Origin: JBAXRT01 sp037131065
Lineage (GTDB): Bacteria; Bacteroidota; Bacteroidia; Bacteroidales; FEN-979
Reading direction: 5' to 3'
NCBI GenBank assembly: GCA_037131065.1
Contig: JBAXRT010000086.1
Location: 1 to 12,812, forward strand
DNA: 12,812 nt
Of this stretch, positions 1 to 6,732 are shown piece by piece (position 1 is the stretch's first letter; each line of letters begins with the position of its first letter). The translations under genes were made by a program, and so were the position numbers. Below the pieces are notes generated by a model that searched no databases, was not told where the DNA came from, and was given only the letters and a program-made list of their open reading frames with translations.

Positions 1-1
1 C

Positions 2-1303
2 GATGCAACTGATTTTTCGGTGGAGGTCCACAAACTTCTGACCATCGAGGCTTACCGCTCCTCCGTAACCATGGCCCGGGAGAGAGGCGCCTTTCCCATG
101 TATAATACAGAACGGGAAAAAGACAATCCTTTCATCCTGCGATTGAAGGATGCAGCCCCCGATGTTCATGAAGATATGCAGAAGCACGGCCGCCGCAATG
201 TGGCCATGCTCACCATTGCACCCACAGGTTCGGTGAGTATCCTCACACAGACCACTTCAGGACTTGAGCCGGTCTTCGCCGTCACGTACAAGCGCCGCAG
301 GAAGGTCAACCCCAACGACAAGAACGTAAAGGTGACCTTTACCGACGAGGTGGGCGACACCTGGGAAGAGTACAACGTATTCCATCATAACTTCGTCACC
401 TGGCTGGAGATCACTGGCTACAATGTGGATGAGGTCTCGAGGATGGAAGAAAAAGATCTGAAGAACATCATTAAAAAATCGCCCTTCTTTAAAGCCACTG
501 CCAACGATGTCGATTGGGTGGCCAAAGTGAAAATGCAGGGGGCTGTCCAAAAATGGGTCGACCACTCCATCAGTGTCACGGTAAATGTGCCGAATGAGAC
601 GAAGGAGGAGATGATCAGCACAATTTACGAAACCGCCTGGAAGGCAGGTTGCAAAGGGATGACCGTGTACCGCGATGGCTCCCGTGCAGGGGTTTTGGTG
701 AACAATGAAGGCAGCCATAAAAAGGATAAGAAAGAAGAGGCCAATGAATTCCATGAGACAAAGGCTCCTCACCGTCCCGAAAGGCTCGAGTCTGAGATCG
801 TCCGCTTCCAAAACGAATATGAGAAGTGGGTGGCCGTGGTCGGATTGCTCAACGGGCGTCCCTATGAGATCTTTACCGGTCTGGCCGAAGATTTCTGGAT
901 TCCCGCCTGGGTGCAGAAAGGGTGGATCGTCAAGACCCGTCCCGACGGGGTTGCCTCAAGATACGACTTCCAGTTTGAAGACCGCCAGGGATACAAGATC
1001 ACCATCGAAGGACTATCCCGCTCCTTCACCAAGGAGTACTGGAACTATGCCAAACTGATCTCCGGGATCCTGCGTCATGGCATGCCGCTGCCGTTTGTCG
1101 TCAACATCATCTCCAAACTCCATTTCGAGGTGGATTCGATCAATACCTGGAAGAATGGCGTGGAGCGCGCACTGAAGAAATTCATCCCCGATGGGACCAA
1201 GGCCGCTGAAAGAGCCTGCCCGAAATGCAATGATGTCAACGGGCTGATCTACCAGGAGGGCTGCCTCGTTTGCAAGAGTTGCGGCTACTCGAAGTGCGGA
1301 TAA
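2..1303 (+). CDS. nrdJ: Adenosylcobalamin-dependent (class II) ribonucleotide reductase, C-terminal part; 5' end outside window
   Basis: Reduces ribonucleotides to deoxyribonucleotides using adenosylcobalamin, so it needs no oxygen for radical generation. The frame is open from base 2, and no start belongs here: the GTG at 20 lies inside continuous coding sequence. The visible 433 residues begin late in the catalytic barrel. The APTGS phosphate-binding motif typical of class II enzymes is at about 73-77, and barrel sequence continues to about residue 225. A charged, lysine/glutamate-rich linker (about 234-266) leads to a TSCPD-type accessory domain (about 267-395). The C-terminal cysteine cluster (C406, C409, C421, C424, C427, C432) looks like a zinc ribbon merging into the redox-active cysteine tail that re-reduces the active site. 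The stop lies 8 bp from the stop of the convergent gene at 1312. Family assignment is firm; total length cannot be known from this window. Confidence 0.95.
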   Translation, partial: DATDFSVEVHKLLTIEAYRSSVTMARERGAFPMYNTEREKDNPFILRLKDAAPDVHEDMQKHGRRNVAMLTIAPTGSVSILTQTTSGLEPVFAVTYKRRRKVNPNDKNVKVTFTDEVGDTWEEYNVFHHNFVTWLEITGYNVDEVSRMEEKDLKNIIKKSPFFKATANDVDWVAKVKMQGAVQKWVDHSISVTVNVPNETKEEMISTIYETAWKAGCKGMTVYRDGSRAGVLVNNEGSHKKDKKEEANEFHETKAPHRPERLESEIVRFQNEYEKWVAVVGLLNGRPYEIFTGLAEDFWIPAWVQKGWIVKTRPDGVASRYDFQFEDRQGYKITIEGLSRSFTKEYWNYAKLISGILRHGMPLPFVVNIISKLHFEVDSINTWKNGVERALKKFIPDGTKAAERACPKCNDVNGLIYQEGCLVCKSCGYSKCG

Positions 1304-1311
1304 TCCAATCC

Positions 1312-1722
1312 TTAAAAATGCTTCTTGTGATAGTCGAATGTGTGACTGTCGCGTAACGCCTTTATCTTTCTGGCTATCATCAGGATGGCTTCCAGATTGT
1401 TCTTGTGAAACCATTGGATGGCTTGGGGTTTAGCCTGGCAGGCATCAGCGAAAACAATGAAAAAGGGATGATTGTTCCTTTTCAGCCAAATGTATGCCTT
1501 CTGGTCTTCGTCGATGGCGCTGTCAAGAGCCGCCAGATGATAAAATTTATTCTGGAAAAGCCAGGCAGTGGCCTCTTCGCTGCCGCGGATGGCATGTGCG
1601 AGAGCCGCCACCTCCGGAAAGCCGTTCTTCAGGAGCCAGCTCGCGATCTCCTCATTGCCCGTTATCGCCTCCCCAAGCGCCAGCCAAATCTTCGCCGGAT
1701 AATAGAGTTTGTCACTAGTCAT
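1312..1722 (-). CDS. Small protein of four 25-residue helical repeats, function unknown
   Basis: I do not recognise a named family. The 136-residue product has no signal peptide and no membrane segment, so it is probably cytoplasmic. It is strikingly periodic. Tryptophans fall at 29, 54, 79 and 104 and asparagines at 33, 58, 83 and 108, exactly 25 apart. An Ala-Ile (or Ala-Cys/Lys-Ile) pair falls at 44-45, 69-70, 94-95 and 119-120, and a half-unit before the first Trp carries A19-I20 in register. The pattern suits pairs of short helices stacking as an alpha-solenoid. The ATG at 1722 lies inside a 7-bp repeat tract, and an in-frame TGA sits two codons upstream, so this is the earliest possible start. 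The gene follows the radical SAM gene on the same strand after 29 bp, so co-transcription is plausible. Periodicity and conserved hydrophobics make it very likely a real gene. Confidence 0.8.
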   Translation of the reverse strand: MTSDKLYYPAKIWLALGEAITGNEEIASWLLKNGFPEVAALAHAIRGSEEATAWLFQNKFYHLAALDSAIDEDQKAYIWLKRNNHPFFIVFADACQAKPQAIQWFHKNNLEAILMIARKIKALRDSHTFDYHKKHF

Positions 1723-1752
1723 TTGTCACTAGTCATTAGTCATTCGTCACTT
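1711..1752. repeat. Degenerate 7-bp tandem repeat, six units
   Basis: Six consecutive heptads starting at 1711, 1718, 1725, 1732, 1739 and 1746 fit the + strand consensus GTCA(C/T)T(A/T/C). The tract fills the whole gap between the radical SAM stop codon (1752-1754, minus strand) and the start of the repeat-protein gene, and it supplies that gene's first four codons. A related tract lies at 12694-12728. Tandem spread by replication slippage is likely; no role is shown. Confidence 0.85.
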
Positions 1753-2531
1753 CACGTGTAGACCTCCACCTTCAACCCTTGGGCCCTGACTCTGGCAGCA
1801 ATGACCTCCAGTTCAGCAACCGGGATCTTCTCCAGGTTATGTACCGGTGTTTCACGAGCGATCGGGTAGATCATCACCGATGCCGGCTTTATCATTTTAA
1901 GCCTTTCGATCCAGAGATCTACTTCGGCAGTTGTTGTATTATCAACGATCTCTCCCCTGAACTTTCCACGGAGGAACATACTCTGGATGATCACCCGGCC
2001 ATCGAACTTTTTCAGGTTTCCGGCGAGCTCATCAAGCCTGATGGCTTCCACCGGGTTGTTCATAAGCATGAATATTTTCTCTGACCCGCAATCCAGTTTC
2101 TGGATGTTCCGGTCTAATTTCAGAAGGGCATTAAAAACCTTCGGATCACTTGTCCTGCTGCCGTTGGAAAGAACAGAAACCAGCGCCTCCGGAGCGTATC
2201 GGTCGCGCAGCGCAAGGGTAATATCAACTATCTCAGCAAAATCGGGATGAAGCGTCGGTTCACCGTTCCCTGCATAGGTGATGGCATCAGGAAGATAATC
2301 GCTCTCATTGAGCTCTTTAAGCCTTTGTTCAAGGAATTGTGAAACCTCATTCTTTGAAGGAAGATCCTGGTCTTTCTCACTGCCCGGAGGGGTCCATCCG
2401 CACTCACAATAGATACAGTTAAAGGAACAGAACTTCGAATGCCTTGGCAACAGGTTGATCCCGAGGGAGAGGCCAAGCCTCCTGCTGCGTACGGGTCCGA
2501 AAACCACTTCATGAAAAAGAAAACCTGCCAT
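1752..2531 (-). CDS. Radical SAM protein, COG0731-like (Fe-S oxidoreductase of unknown substrate)
   Basis: A 259-residue radical S-adenosylmethionine enzyme. The [4Fe-4S] ligands C35, C39 and C42 form CxxxCxxC in the context CSFNCIYC, preceded by the family-typical stretch GPVRSRRLGLSLGINLLP (12-29). The glycine-rich SAM-binding motif YAGNGEPT is at 86-93. The layout matches the COG0731 group, which is distantly related to the wybutosine enzyme TYW1. TYW1 itself is not expected in bacteria, and I cannot assign a substrate. An extra cysteine (C44) follows the cluster motif closely. There is no additional C-terminal cysteine-rich (SPASM-like) domain. The ATG at 2531 gives a normal N-terminus. 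The gene is transcribed away from the polyprenyl synthase gene, with a TAnnTTTG -7 element at 2590-2597, and is followed by the 25-residue-repeat protein. Confidence 0.87.
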   Translation of the reverse strand: MAGFLFHEVVFGPVRSRRLGLSLGINLLPRHSKFCSFNCIYCECGWTPPGSEKDQDLPSKNEVSQFLEQRLKELNESDYLPDAITYAGNGEPTLHPDFAEIVDITLALRDRYAPEALVSVLSNGSRTSDPKVFNALLKLDRNIQKLDCGSEKIFMLMNNPVEAIRLDELAGNLKKFDGRVIIQSMFLRGKFRGEIVDNTTTAEVDLWIERLKMIKPASVMIYPIARETPVHNLEKIPVAELEVIAARVRAQGLKVEVYT

Positions 2532-2589
2532 AGGTGACGTTCAGGATGCAAATTTCGCAATTTCCCGCGGCTTTACCCATTCGCCCGGG

Positions 2590-2597
2590 CAAATTTA
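2590..2597 (-). promoter_or_regulatory. Candidate -7 promoter element for the radical SAM gene
   Basis: Minus-strand TAAATTTG matches the Bacteroidota -7 consensus TAnnTTTG exactly and lies about 60 bp upstream of the ATG at 2531. I see no convincing TTTG -33 element at the usual spacing, so this rests on the -7 match and its intergenic position. Confidence 0.4.
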
Positions 2598-2599
2598 TT

Positions 2600-2607
2600 T
2601 ACCTTTA
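2600..2607 (+). promoter_or_regulatory. Weak candidate -7 element for the polyprenyl synthase gene
   Basis: TACCTTTA differs from TAnnTTTG only at the last base and lies 19 bp before the preferred ATG at 2627, which would give a short leader. The nearest upstream TTTA (2572-2575) is 24 bp away, slightly too far for a normal -33 element. Confidence 0.3.
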
Positions 2608-2626
2608 CCACTCATTTAAGATCAGA

Positions 2627-3601
2627 ATGATACCGCTGGATGAAATAAAAGCGCCGATCGGGCGACACATCGAAATCTTTGAAGGGAAGTTCCGCGACTC
2701 CATGAAGAGTTCGGTGCCCCTGCTCAATACGATCACACGGTATATCATCAAGCGTAAGGGAAAACAGATCCGTCCGATGTTCGTGTTCCTATCAGCCAGT
2801 CTCACCGGTACGGTTGGTGAAAGTACATACCGTGGCGCCTCCCTCATCGAACTGCTCCATACGGCAACCCTTGTTCACGATGATGTGGTGGACGACTCCA
2901 ATCTCCGCCGCGGCTTCTTCTCGCTGAATGCACTCTGGAAAAACAAGATCGCAGTGCTGGTCGGAGATTTCCTTCTCTCAAGGGGAATGCTCCTTGCCCT
3001 TGAGTCGGAGGAGTATCGCCTGCTGAAAATCGTTTCGAGGGCAGTGCGCGAAATGAGTGAAGGTGAACTTCTGCAGATCGAAAAAGCACGCCGCCTCGAC
3101 ATCCGTGAGGAGGTCTATTTTGAGATCATACGCAAGAAGACTGCCTCCCTGATCGCCTCCTGCTGTGCCTGCGGTGCCTCATCCGCCGGTGCCTCCGAAG
3201 AGATCGTCGGCAGGATGTGGGAGTTTGGTGAAGCGGTCGGTATCGCTTTCCAGATCAAGGATGATCTGTTCGATTACGAAAAGAGCCGCACCACCGGGAA
3301 ACCCCACGGCATCGATATCAAGGAAAAGAAGATGACACTTCCCCTTATCCACCTGTTAAACAAAGCGGACTACCTGGAACGCCGGTGGATCATCAATACC
3401 GTAAAGAACCATGGAAATGAGACAGAGCGCGTGAGGGAGCTGATTGATAAGGTGGTCAGTTCGGGAGGCATCTCCTATGCACAGGAAAAGATGATTGAAT
3501 ACCGCGATAAGTCCATCAGAATACTGGAGAGTTTCCCTGACAACATCTACAGGGAGTCGCTAACCAAACTGGTCTTATTTACCACCGACCGAGTAAGCTG
3601 A
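2627..3601 (+). CDS. Trans-polyprenyl diphosphate synthase, probably long-chain (quinone side chain)
   Basis: Condenses isopentenyl diphosphate units onto an allylic primer to make an all-trans polyprenyl diphosphate, most likely the menaquinone side chain. From the ATG at 2627 the product is 324 residues, usual for the family. The same frame opens further up at 2534, but the extra 31 residues look like translated promoter DNA. GKQIRP (45-50) binds isopentenyl diphosphate. The first Asp-rich motif DDVVD is at 85-89 and the second, DDLFD, at 212-216. The fifth residue before the first motif is Ala80, small rather than aromatic, which in this family permits long products (octaprenyl-type) rather than farnesyl. 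It converges with the histidine kinase gene, 20 bp between stops. Exact chain length is inference. Confidence 0.92.
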   Translation: MIPLDEIKAPIGRHIEIFEGKFRDSMKSSVPLLNTITRYIIKRKGKQIRPMFVFLSASLTGTVGESTYRGASLIELLHTATLVHDDVVDDSNLRRGFFSLNALWKNKIAVLVGDFLLSRGMLLALESEEYRLLKIVSRAVREMSEGELLQIEKARRLDIREEVYFEIIRKKTASLIASCCACGASSAGASEEIVGRMWEFGEAVGIAFQIKDDLFDYEKSRTTGKPHGIDIKEKKMTLPLIHLLNKADYLERRWIINTVKNHGNETERVRELIDKVVSSGGISYAQEKMIEYRDKSIRILESFPDNIYRESLTKLVLFTTDRVS

Positions 3602-3621
3602 CACCGTTTTCAGTTACTATT

Positions 3622-4680
3622 TCAAACTTTTTTCAGGGTGAATCCGAAGGTAGTCCCAACGCCTATGGTACTCCTGACATTGATGGTCTGATCATGGGCC
3701 TCAAGGATATGCTTGACGATCGACAGCCCGAGCCCTTTTCCTTTTTTCGAGATAGAGCGACCTCGTTCCGTCCTGTAGAAGCGTTCGAAAACTCTCGGAA
3801 GCTCATCCTTTTCGATCCCGATCCCGTTGTCGGTGATCTCAACAAGGATGTTCTCATCCATGTCGAAGAAGCTGACCTTGGTACGGCCATTCTCATTACT
3901 GCCGTAACGAATCGAGTTATCAATGATGTTGGTGAGCACCTGCCGGATTTTTTCGTGGTCACCTTCGACCCAGATTGTCTGTTCAGCCCCGTTCAGTGAA
4001 AGTTGAATATTTTTCTTCAGCGCCTTGATATCGAGCATCTCCACTACTTCACGGGCGAGGGCAACAATGTTGAATTTTGTGATGTTAAGTCGCATGGATC
4101 CTGATTCGAGCTGGCCGATCTCATCGAGATCCTCAACGATCCTGATCAGTCGCTCCACGCTTTTCCCGGTCCTCTTAAGGTATTCCCGGTTGATGGCCGG
4201 ATCTTCGAGTCCGCCGTCGAGAAGGGTCTCCACATATCCTTCAATATTGAAAAGCGGAGTTTTCAGCTCGTGCGAAACATTGCCGATGAACTCCCTCCTG
4301 TATTGCTCAAGCTGCTGGAGCCTATCGATCTCCTGCTGCTTCTCATCCTCCCAATGTTCCACCTCTTTCTGGACACTCTCGAGCATACCGTTGTTGTAAT
4401 GGGGCAACGGCCGCTCCTTTTTCCCTGTTTTGAAGCTGTGGATGGACTTGTAGATAAGCCTGATCTTGCTGTAGATGAAGCGTTCGATGGTGTACCGGAA
4501 GATCAGGAAAGTGATCAGGAAAAGAACGAAGGAACTTGAAATTAGGAGGAGAATGGTTGAAAAATGGCTCAGGGAGTGAGGGAATAGCAGGAATGCCGTA
4601 AGCAGGAATAGCAGGATATAGGTTATCGTGACCACACCGGAGGTCAGGAAAGAGAGATCCCTGGGTTCATGAAATTTCAT
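3622..4680 (-). CDS. PhoR-like sensor histidine kinase with minimal periplasmic loop
   Basis: A membrane-bound sensor kinase of 352 residues. Two hydrophobic segments (about 14-33 and 41-62) are separated by only some seven residues, so there is almost no periplasmic sensor domain; no PAS domain is evident. A juxtamembrane and coiled-coil linker (about 64-130) leads to the dimerisation/phosphoacceptor helix with H137 in SHELKTPL. The ATP-binding domain follows: N-box around N251-N255, G1 box DNGIGIE (284-290), F-box around 298-302 and G2 box GKGLGLS (314-320). All key residues appear intact. The start ATG overlaps the response regulator's stop as ATGA, so the two are translationally coupled and almost certainly partners. 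The signal sensed is unknown. The PhoR-like label reflects architecture and does not prove phosphate sensing. Confidence 0.92.
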   Translation of the reverse strand: MKFHEPRDLSFLTSGVVTITYILLFLLTAFLLFPHSLSHFSTILLLISSSFVLFLITFLIFRYTIERFIYSKIRLIYKSIHSFKTGKKERPLPHYNNGMLESVQKEVEHWEDEKQQEIDRLQQLEQYRREFIGNVSHELKTPLFNIEGYVETLLDGGLEDPAINREYLKRTGKSVERLIRIVEDLDEIGQLESGSMRLNITKFNIVALAREVVEMLDIKALKKNIQLSLNGAEQTIWVEGDHEKIRQVLTNIIDNSIRYGSNENGRTKVSFFDMDENILVEITDNGIGIEKDELPRVFERFYRTERGRSISKKGKGLGLSIVKHILEAHDQTINVRSTIGVGTTFGFTLKKV

Positions 4681-5363
4681 TCCTCCTCGAATTTATACCC
4701 GACCCCCTTGATGGTCTTAATGCTGCTGGTATCGAGTTTTTCGCGTATCCTCCGGATATGAACGTCGATCGTCCGGTCGCCCACGATCACATCATCGCCC
4801 CAGATCGACTGGAATATTTCTTCACGGGTGACAACCTTCCCGGGGCGGGAAACAATGAACTGGAGCAGTTCGAACTCCTTCCTTGGCAGAAAGATCTCTT
4901 CTCCGTTCTTTATCACCACATATTTTTCCCTGTCGATGGTGAACTCGAGGGTAACCAGCCTGATTTCTTCAACCGGCTCCTCCTTTAATCTTCGAAGGAT
5001 CGCCTGTATCCGGCTGAGAAAGAGTTTCGGCTTTATCGGTTTGGTGATGTAGTCGTCGGCGCCTGCCTCAAACCCGGCAATCTGGGAGTAGTCTTCCCCT
5101 CGGGCCGTGAGAAAAACAATGAGGGTGCCCGAAAGACCAGGCGTTACGCGCAAATGGCGGCAGGTCTCCATGCCATCCATCTCAGGCATCATAACATCCA
5201 GGATGATCAGCTGAGGTTTCTTATCGGCGGCAATTTTCAGAGCCTTCTTGCCGCTCTTTGCCTTCAGTACCTGGTACCCCTCCCTGGCAAGGTTATACCC
5301 CAGGAACTCCAGGATATCGGGCTCGTCGTCGACCAGCAGAATGGTTATATCTTTGTTCTCCAA
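4677..5363 (-). CDS. OmpR/PhoB-family response regulator
   Basis: A DNA-binding response regulator of 228 residues, partner of the kinase whose start it overlaps by 4 bp. The receiver domain (about 6-123) has the acidic pair D12-D13, phosphoacceptor D56 in ILDVMMPEMDG, switch T86 and conserved K108. The winged-helix effector domain (about 133-226) contains the recognition-helix stretch GDRTIDVHIRRIREKL (195-210) and the wing IKGVGYKF. The start is TTG at 5363. The frame upstream reaches a stop without an ATG or GTG, and the resulting N-terminus (six residues before the first strand) is normal for the family. A TAnnTTTG element lies at 5383-5390. The regulon is unknown; the divergent CAP-barrel genes are possible targets by position only. 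Confidence 0.93.
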   Translation of the reverse strand: MENKDITILLVDDEPDILEFLGYNLAREGYQVLKAKSGKKALKIAADKKPQLIILDVMMPEMDGMETCRHLRVTPGLSGTLIVFLTARGEDYSQIAGFEAGADDYITKPIKPKLFLSRIQAILRRLKEEPVEEIRLVTLEFTIDREKYVVIKNGEEIFLPRKEFELLQFIVSRPGKVVTREEIFQSIWGDDVIVGDRTIDVHIRRIREKLDTSSIKTIKGVGYKFEEE

Positions 5364-5382
5364 AAGGATGTTAAATAAGGGG

Positions 5383-5390
5383 CAAAATTA
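5383..5390 (-). promoter_or_regulatory. Candidate -7 promoter element for the two-component operon
   Basis: Minus-strand TAATTTTG is an exact TAnnTTTG match 20 bp upstream of the TTG start codon at 5363, giving a short leader. No clear TTTG -33 element at normal spacing was seen. Confidence 0.45.
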
Positions 5391-5452
5391 TGAAAAGTGA
5401 TGCAATTTAATAAGTTCAAGACAGTTATATATGGATAATTAACAATTATTTA

Positions 5453-6058
5453 ATGAAGAACCTCCTCCTCCTTTCCATTTTCCTTTTTCTGTTTTCCATT
5501 GCGCATGGTCAGAAAGATACGGTTAAATTCCGGATCAGTGATGTTTGTCTTTCGGAAACGGAGCTTGAGATATATAAGCAGATAAATCAATATAGAAAGG
5601 AGAAGGGGCTCGATTCCGTCCCTCTTTCGAAATCGCTCACCTACGTTGCACAGGTTCATGTCAGGGATCTTGCCGAAAACCATCCCAATTCAAAACGGTG
5701 CAACATGCACAGCTGGTCCGACCAGGGAATCTGGACCCCCTGCTGTTATACCAAAGACAAGAAAAAAGCGGAATGCATGTGGAATAAACCGAAGGAGCTG
5801 ACTAACTATATTTCGGCGGGCTTTGAGATTGCCTTCTGGACCAACATCCCCTTTCTCTCGCCGGTAAAATTTGCAGCACTTTCGCTGAAGGAGTGGAAGA
5901 AGAGCCCTGCCCACCACCAGGTGATCGTCAACCTGTCGCCGTGGGACCGCTTTTCATGGATGGCGATGGGGGTGGGATATTATAAAGGATACGCCGTGGT
6001 GTGGTTCGGGGAGCTGGACGACTTTGAAGCGGGGCCTGTCTCTATCTGTAAAGAATAA
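5453..6058 (+). CDS. Secreted CAP-domain (SCP/PR-1-like) protein
   Basis: A 201-residue exported protein. Residues 1-19 form a signal peptide (Lys, long Leu/Phe core, ending AHG before Q20). It is not a lipoprotein, since no cysteine follows the core. The rest fits the CAP superfamily fold: helix with VAQVHVRDL (H69), then MHSWS (H86), then the FEIA strand (E125) and an HH pair (154-155). These are candidates for the usual His/Glu cavity. Cysteines at 32, 83, 97, 98, 108 and 199 suggest disulfides, including a CC pair in a tryptophan-rich loop (WTPCCY). The biochemical role of bacterial CAP proteins is poorly defined; binding of small ligands or proteolysis has been proposed for relatives. 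It stands divergent to the two-component operon and 30 bp before the barrel gene, possibly co-transcribed with it. Confidence 0.85.
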   Translation: MKNLLLLSIFLFLFSIAHGQKDTVKFRISDVCLSETELEIYKQINQYRKEKGLDSVPLSKSLTYVAQVHVRDLAENHPNSKRCNMHSWSDQGIWTPCCYTKDKKKAECMWNKPKELTNYISAGFEIAFWTNIPFLSPVKFAALSLKEWKKSPAHHQVIVNLSPWDRFSWMAMGVGYYKGYAVVWFGELDDFEAGPVSICKE

Positions 6059-6088
6059 TTTAGGAATGTAAAACTGAATAGTAAATAA

Positions 6089-6715
6089 ATGAAAAGAATA
6101 CTTTTACTTTTTTGTTTGATCCTCCCGTCTTTGCTGTTTGCCCAGCGTTTCAATGCCGGCATCATGGCTGGCGGTCTTGTGAGCCAGGTCGACGGGGATA
6201 CCTACGACGGGTATCACAAGGTTGGGTTCCTGGCCGGGGCCTATGTCAGCCTCCGCCTTTCTCCCCACTCCTCCTTCCAGATGGAGATGCAGTACATCCA
6301 GAAGGGAAGCAGGAATGGCAACGATTCGGCCAATATGGGCGGCAACAGCTATCTGCTGAGGATCCACTACCTCGAGATCCCAATCCTTTACCAGTACACT
6401 TTTGCAAAGCGATTTGCTGCAGAGATCGGGCCTGCCATGGATGTGACCCTCGGATCGTATGAGGAGTCGAATGGCCAGGAGGTCCAGAATACGGTTCCGA
6501 TGCGGCCCGTCACCCTGTCCGGTATTGTCGGGGTTTCAGGGTACATCACCAAAAACCTGAAGGCCACCTTCCGCTTCAACTACTCCCTGCTCTCGATACG
6601 GAATGCCACCGCTCCGTACCCTCCCGGTTACCGAAAGATCCTGTTCGAGTGGGGACAATATAACAATGTATTGCAGCTTTCGCTCAGCTGGGATTTCAAA
6701 GCGAGGGAATTTTAG
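6089..6715 (+). CDS. PorT-family outer-membrane beta-barrel protein
   Basis: A small outer-membrane barrel of 208 residues. The signal peptide covers about 1-18 (LLFA before Q19). Beyond it, alternating hydrophobic and polar residues form repeated strands with glycine/aromatic girdles: around 22-32, 45-57, 62-71, 91-104, 108-121, 141-153, 157-169 and 194-204. YLEIPILYQY followed by AEIGP is characteristic of the PorT-like barrel domain common in Bacteroidota. The chain ends in phenylalanine, as expected for BAM-recognised barrels. It probably has eight strands. It lies between the CAP gene (30 bp upstream) and ubiX (17 bp downstream). No specific cargo or partner can be inferred; most such proteins have no known function. 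Confidence 0.85.
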   Translation: MKRILLLFCLILPSLLFAQRFNAGIMAGGLVSQVDGDTYDGYHKVGFLAGAYVSLRLSPHSSFQMEMQYIQKGSRNGNDSANMGGNSYLLRIHYLEIPILYQYTFAKRFAAEIGPAMDVTLGSYEESNGQEVQNTVPMRPVTLSGIVGVSGYITKNLKATFRFNYSLLSIRNATAPYPPGYRKILFEWGQYNNVLQLSLSWDFKAREF

Positions 6716-6732
6716 GCTAACTTAGCATTCAA

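Noticed and set aside
20..22. GTG as start of the ribonucleotide reductase gene
   Set aside because: The frame is open upstream to the window edge and encodes family-like sequence; the gene is cut by the window, not started here.
257..811. 184-residue open frame on the minus strand
   Set aside because: It lies wholly inside the ribonucleotide reductase gene and has no recognisable domain; a shadow of a strongly biased coding frame.
1711..1752. CRISPR-like array
   Set aside because: The repeats are 7 bp, directly abutting and degenerate, with no spacers and no cas genes.
1405..1761. 118-residue open frame on the plus strand
   Set aside because: Antisense to the 25-residue-repeat gene, which shows clear protein-level periodicity; the plus frame has none and its end runs through the heptad repeats.
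2534..2626. N-terminal extension of the polyprenyl synthase
   Set aside because: The extra 31 residues do not resemble the family and overlap the intergenic promoter area; the ATG at 2627 gives the usual length.
3597..3613. Possible terminator hairpin between polyprenyl synthase and kinase genes
   Set aside because: Only a four-base CTGA/TCAG stem and no adjacent T-run at the right place; too weak.
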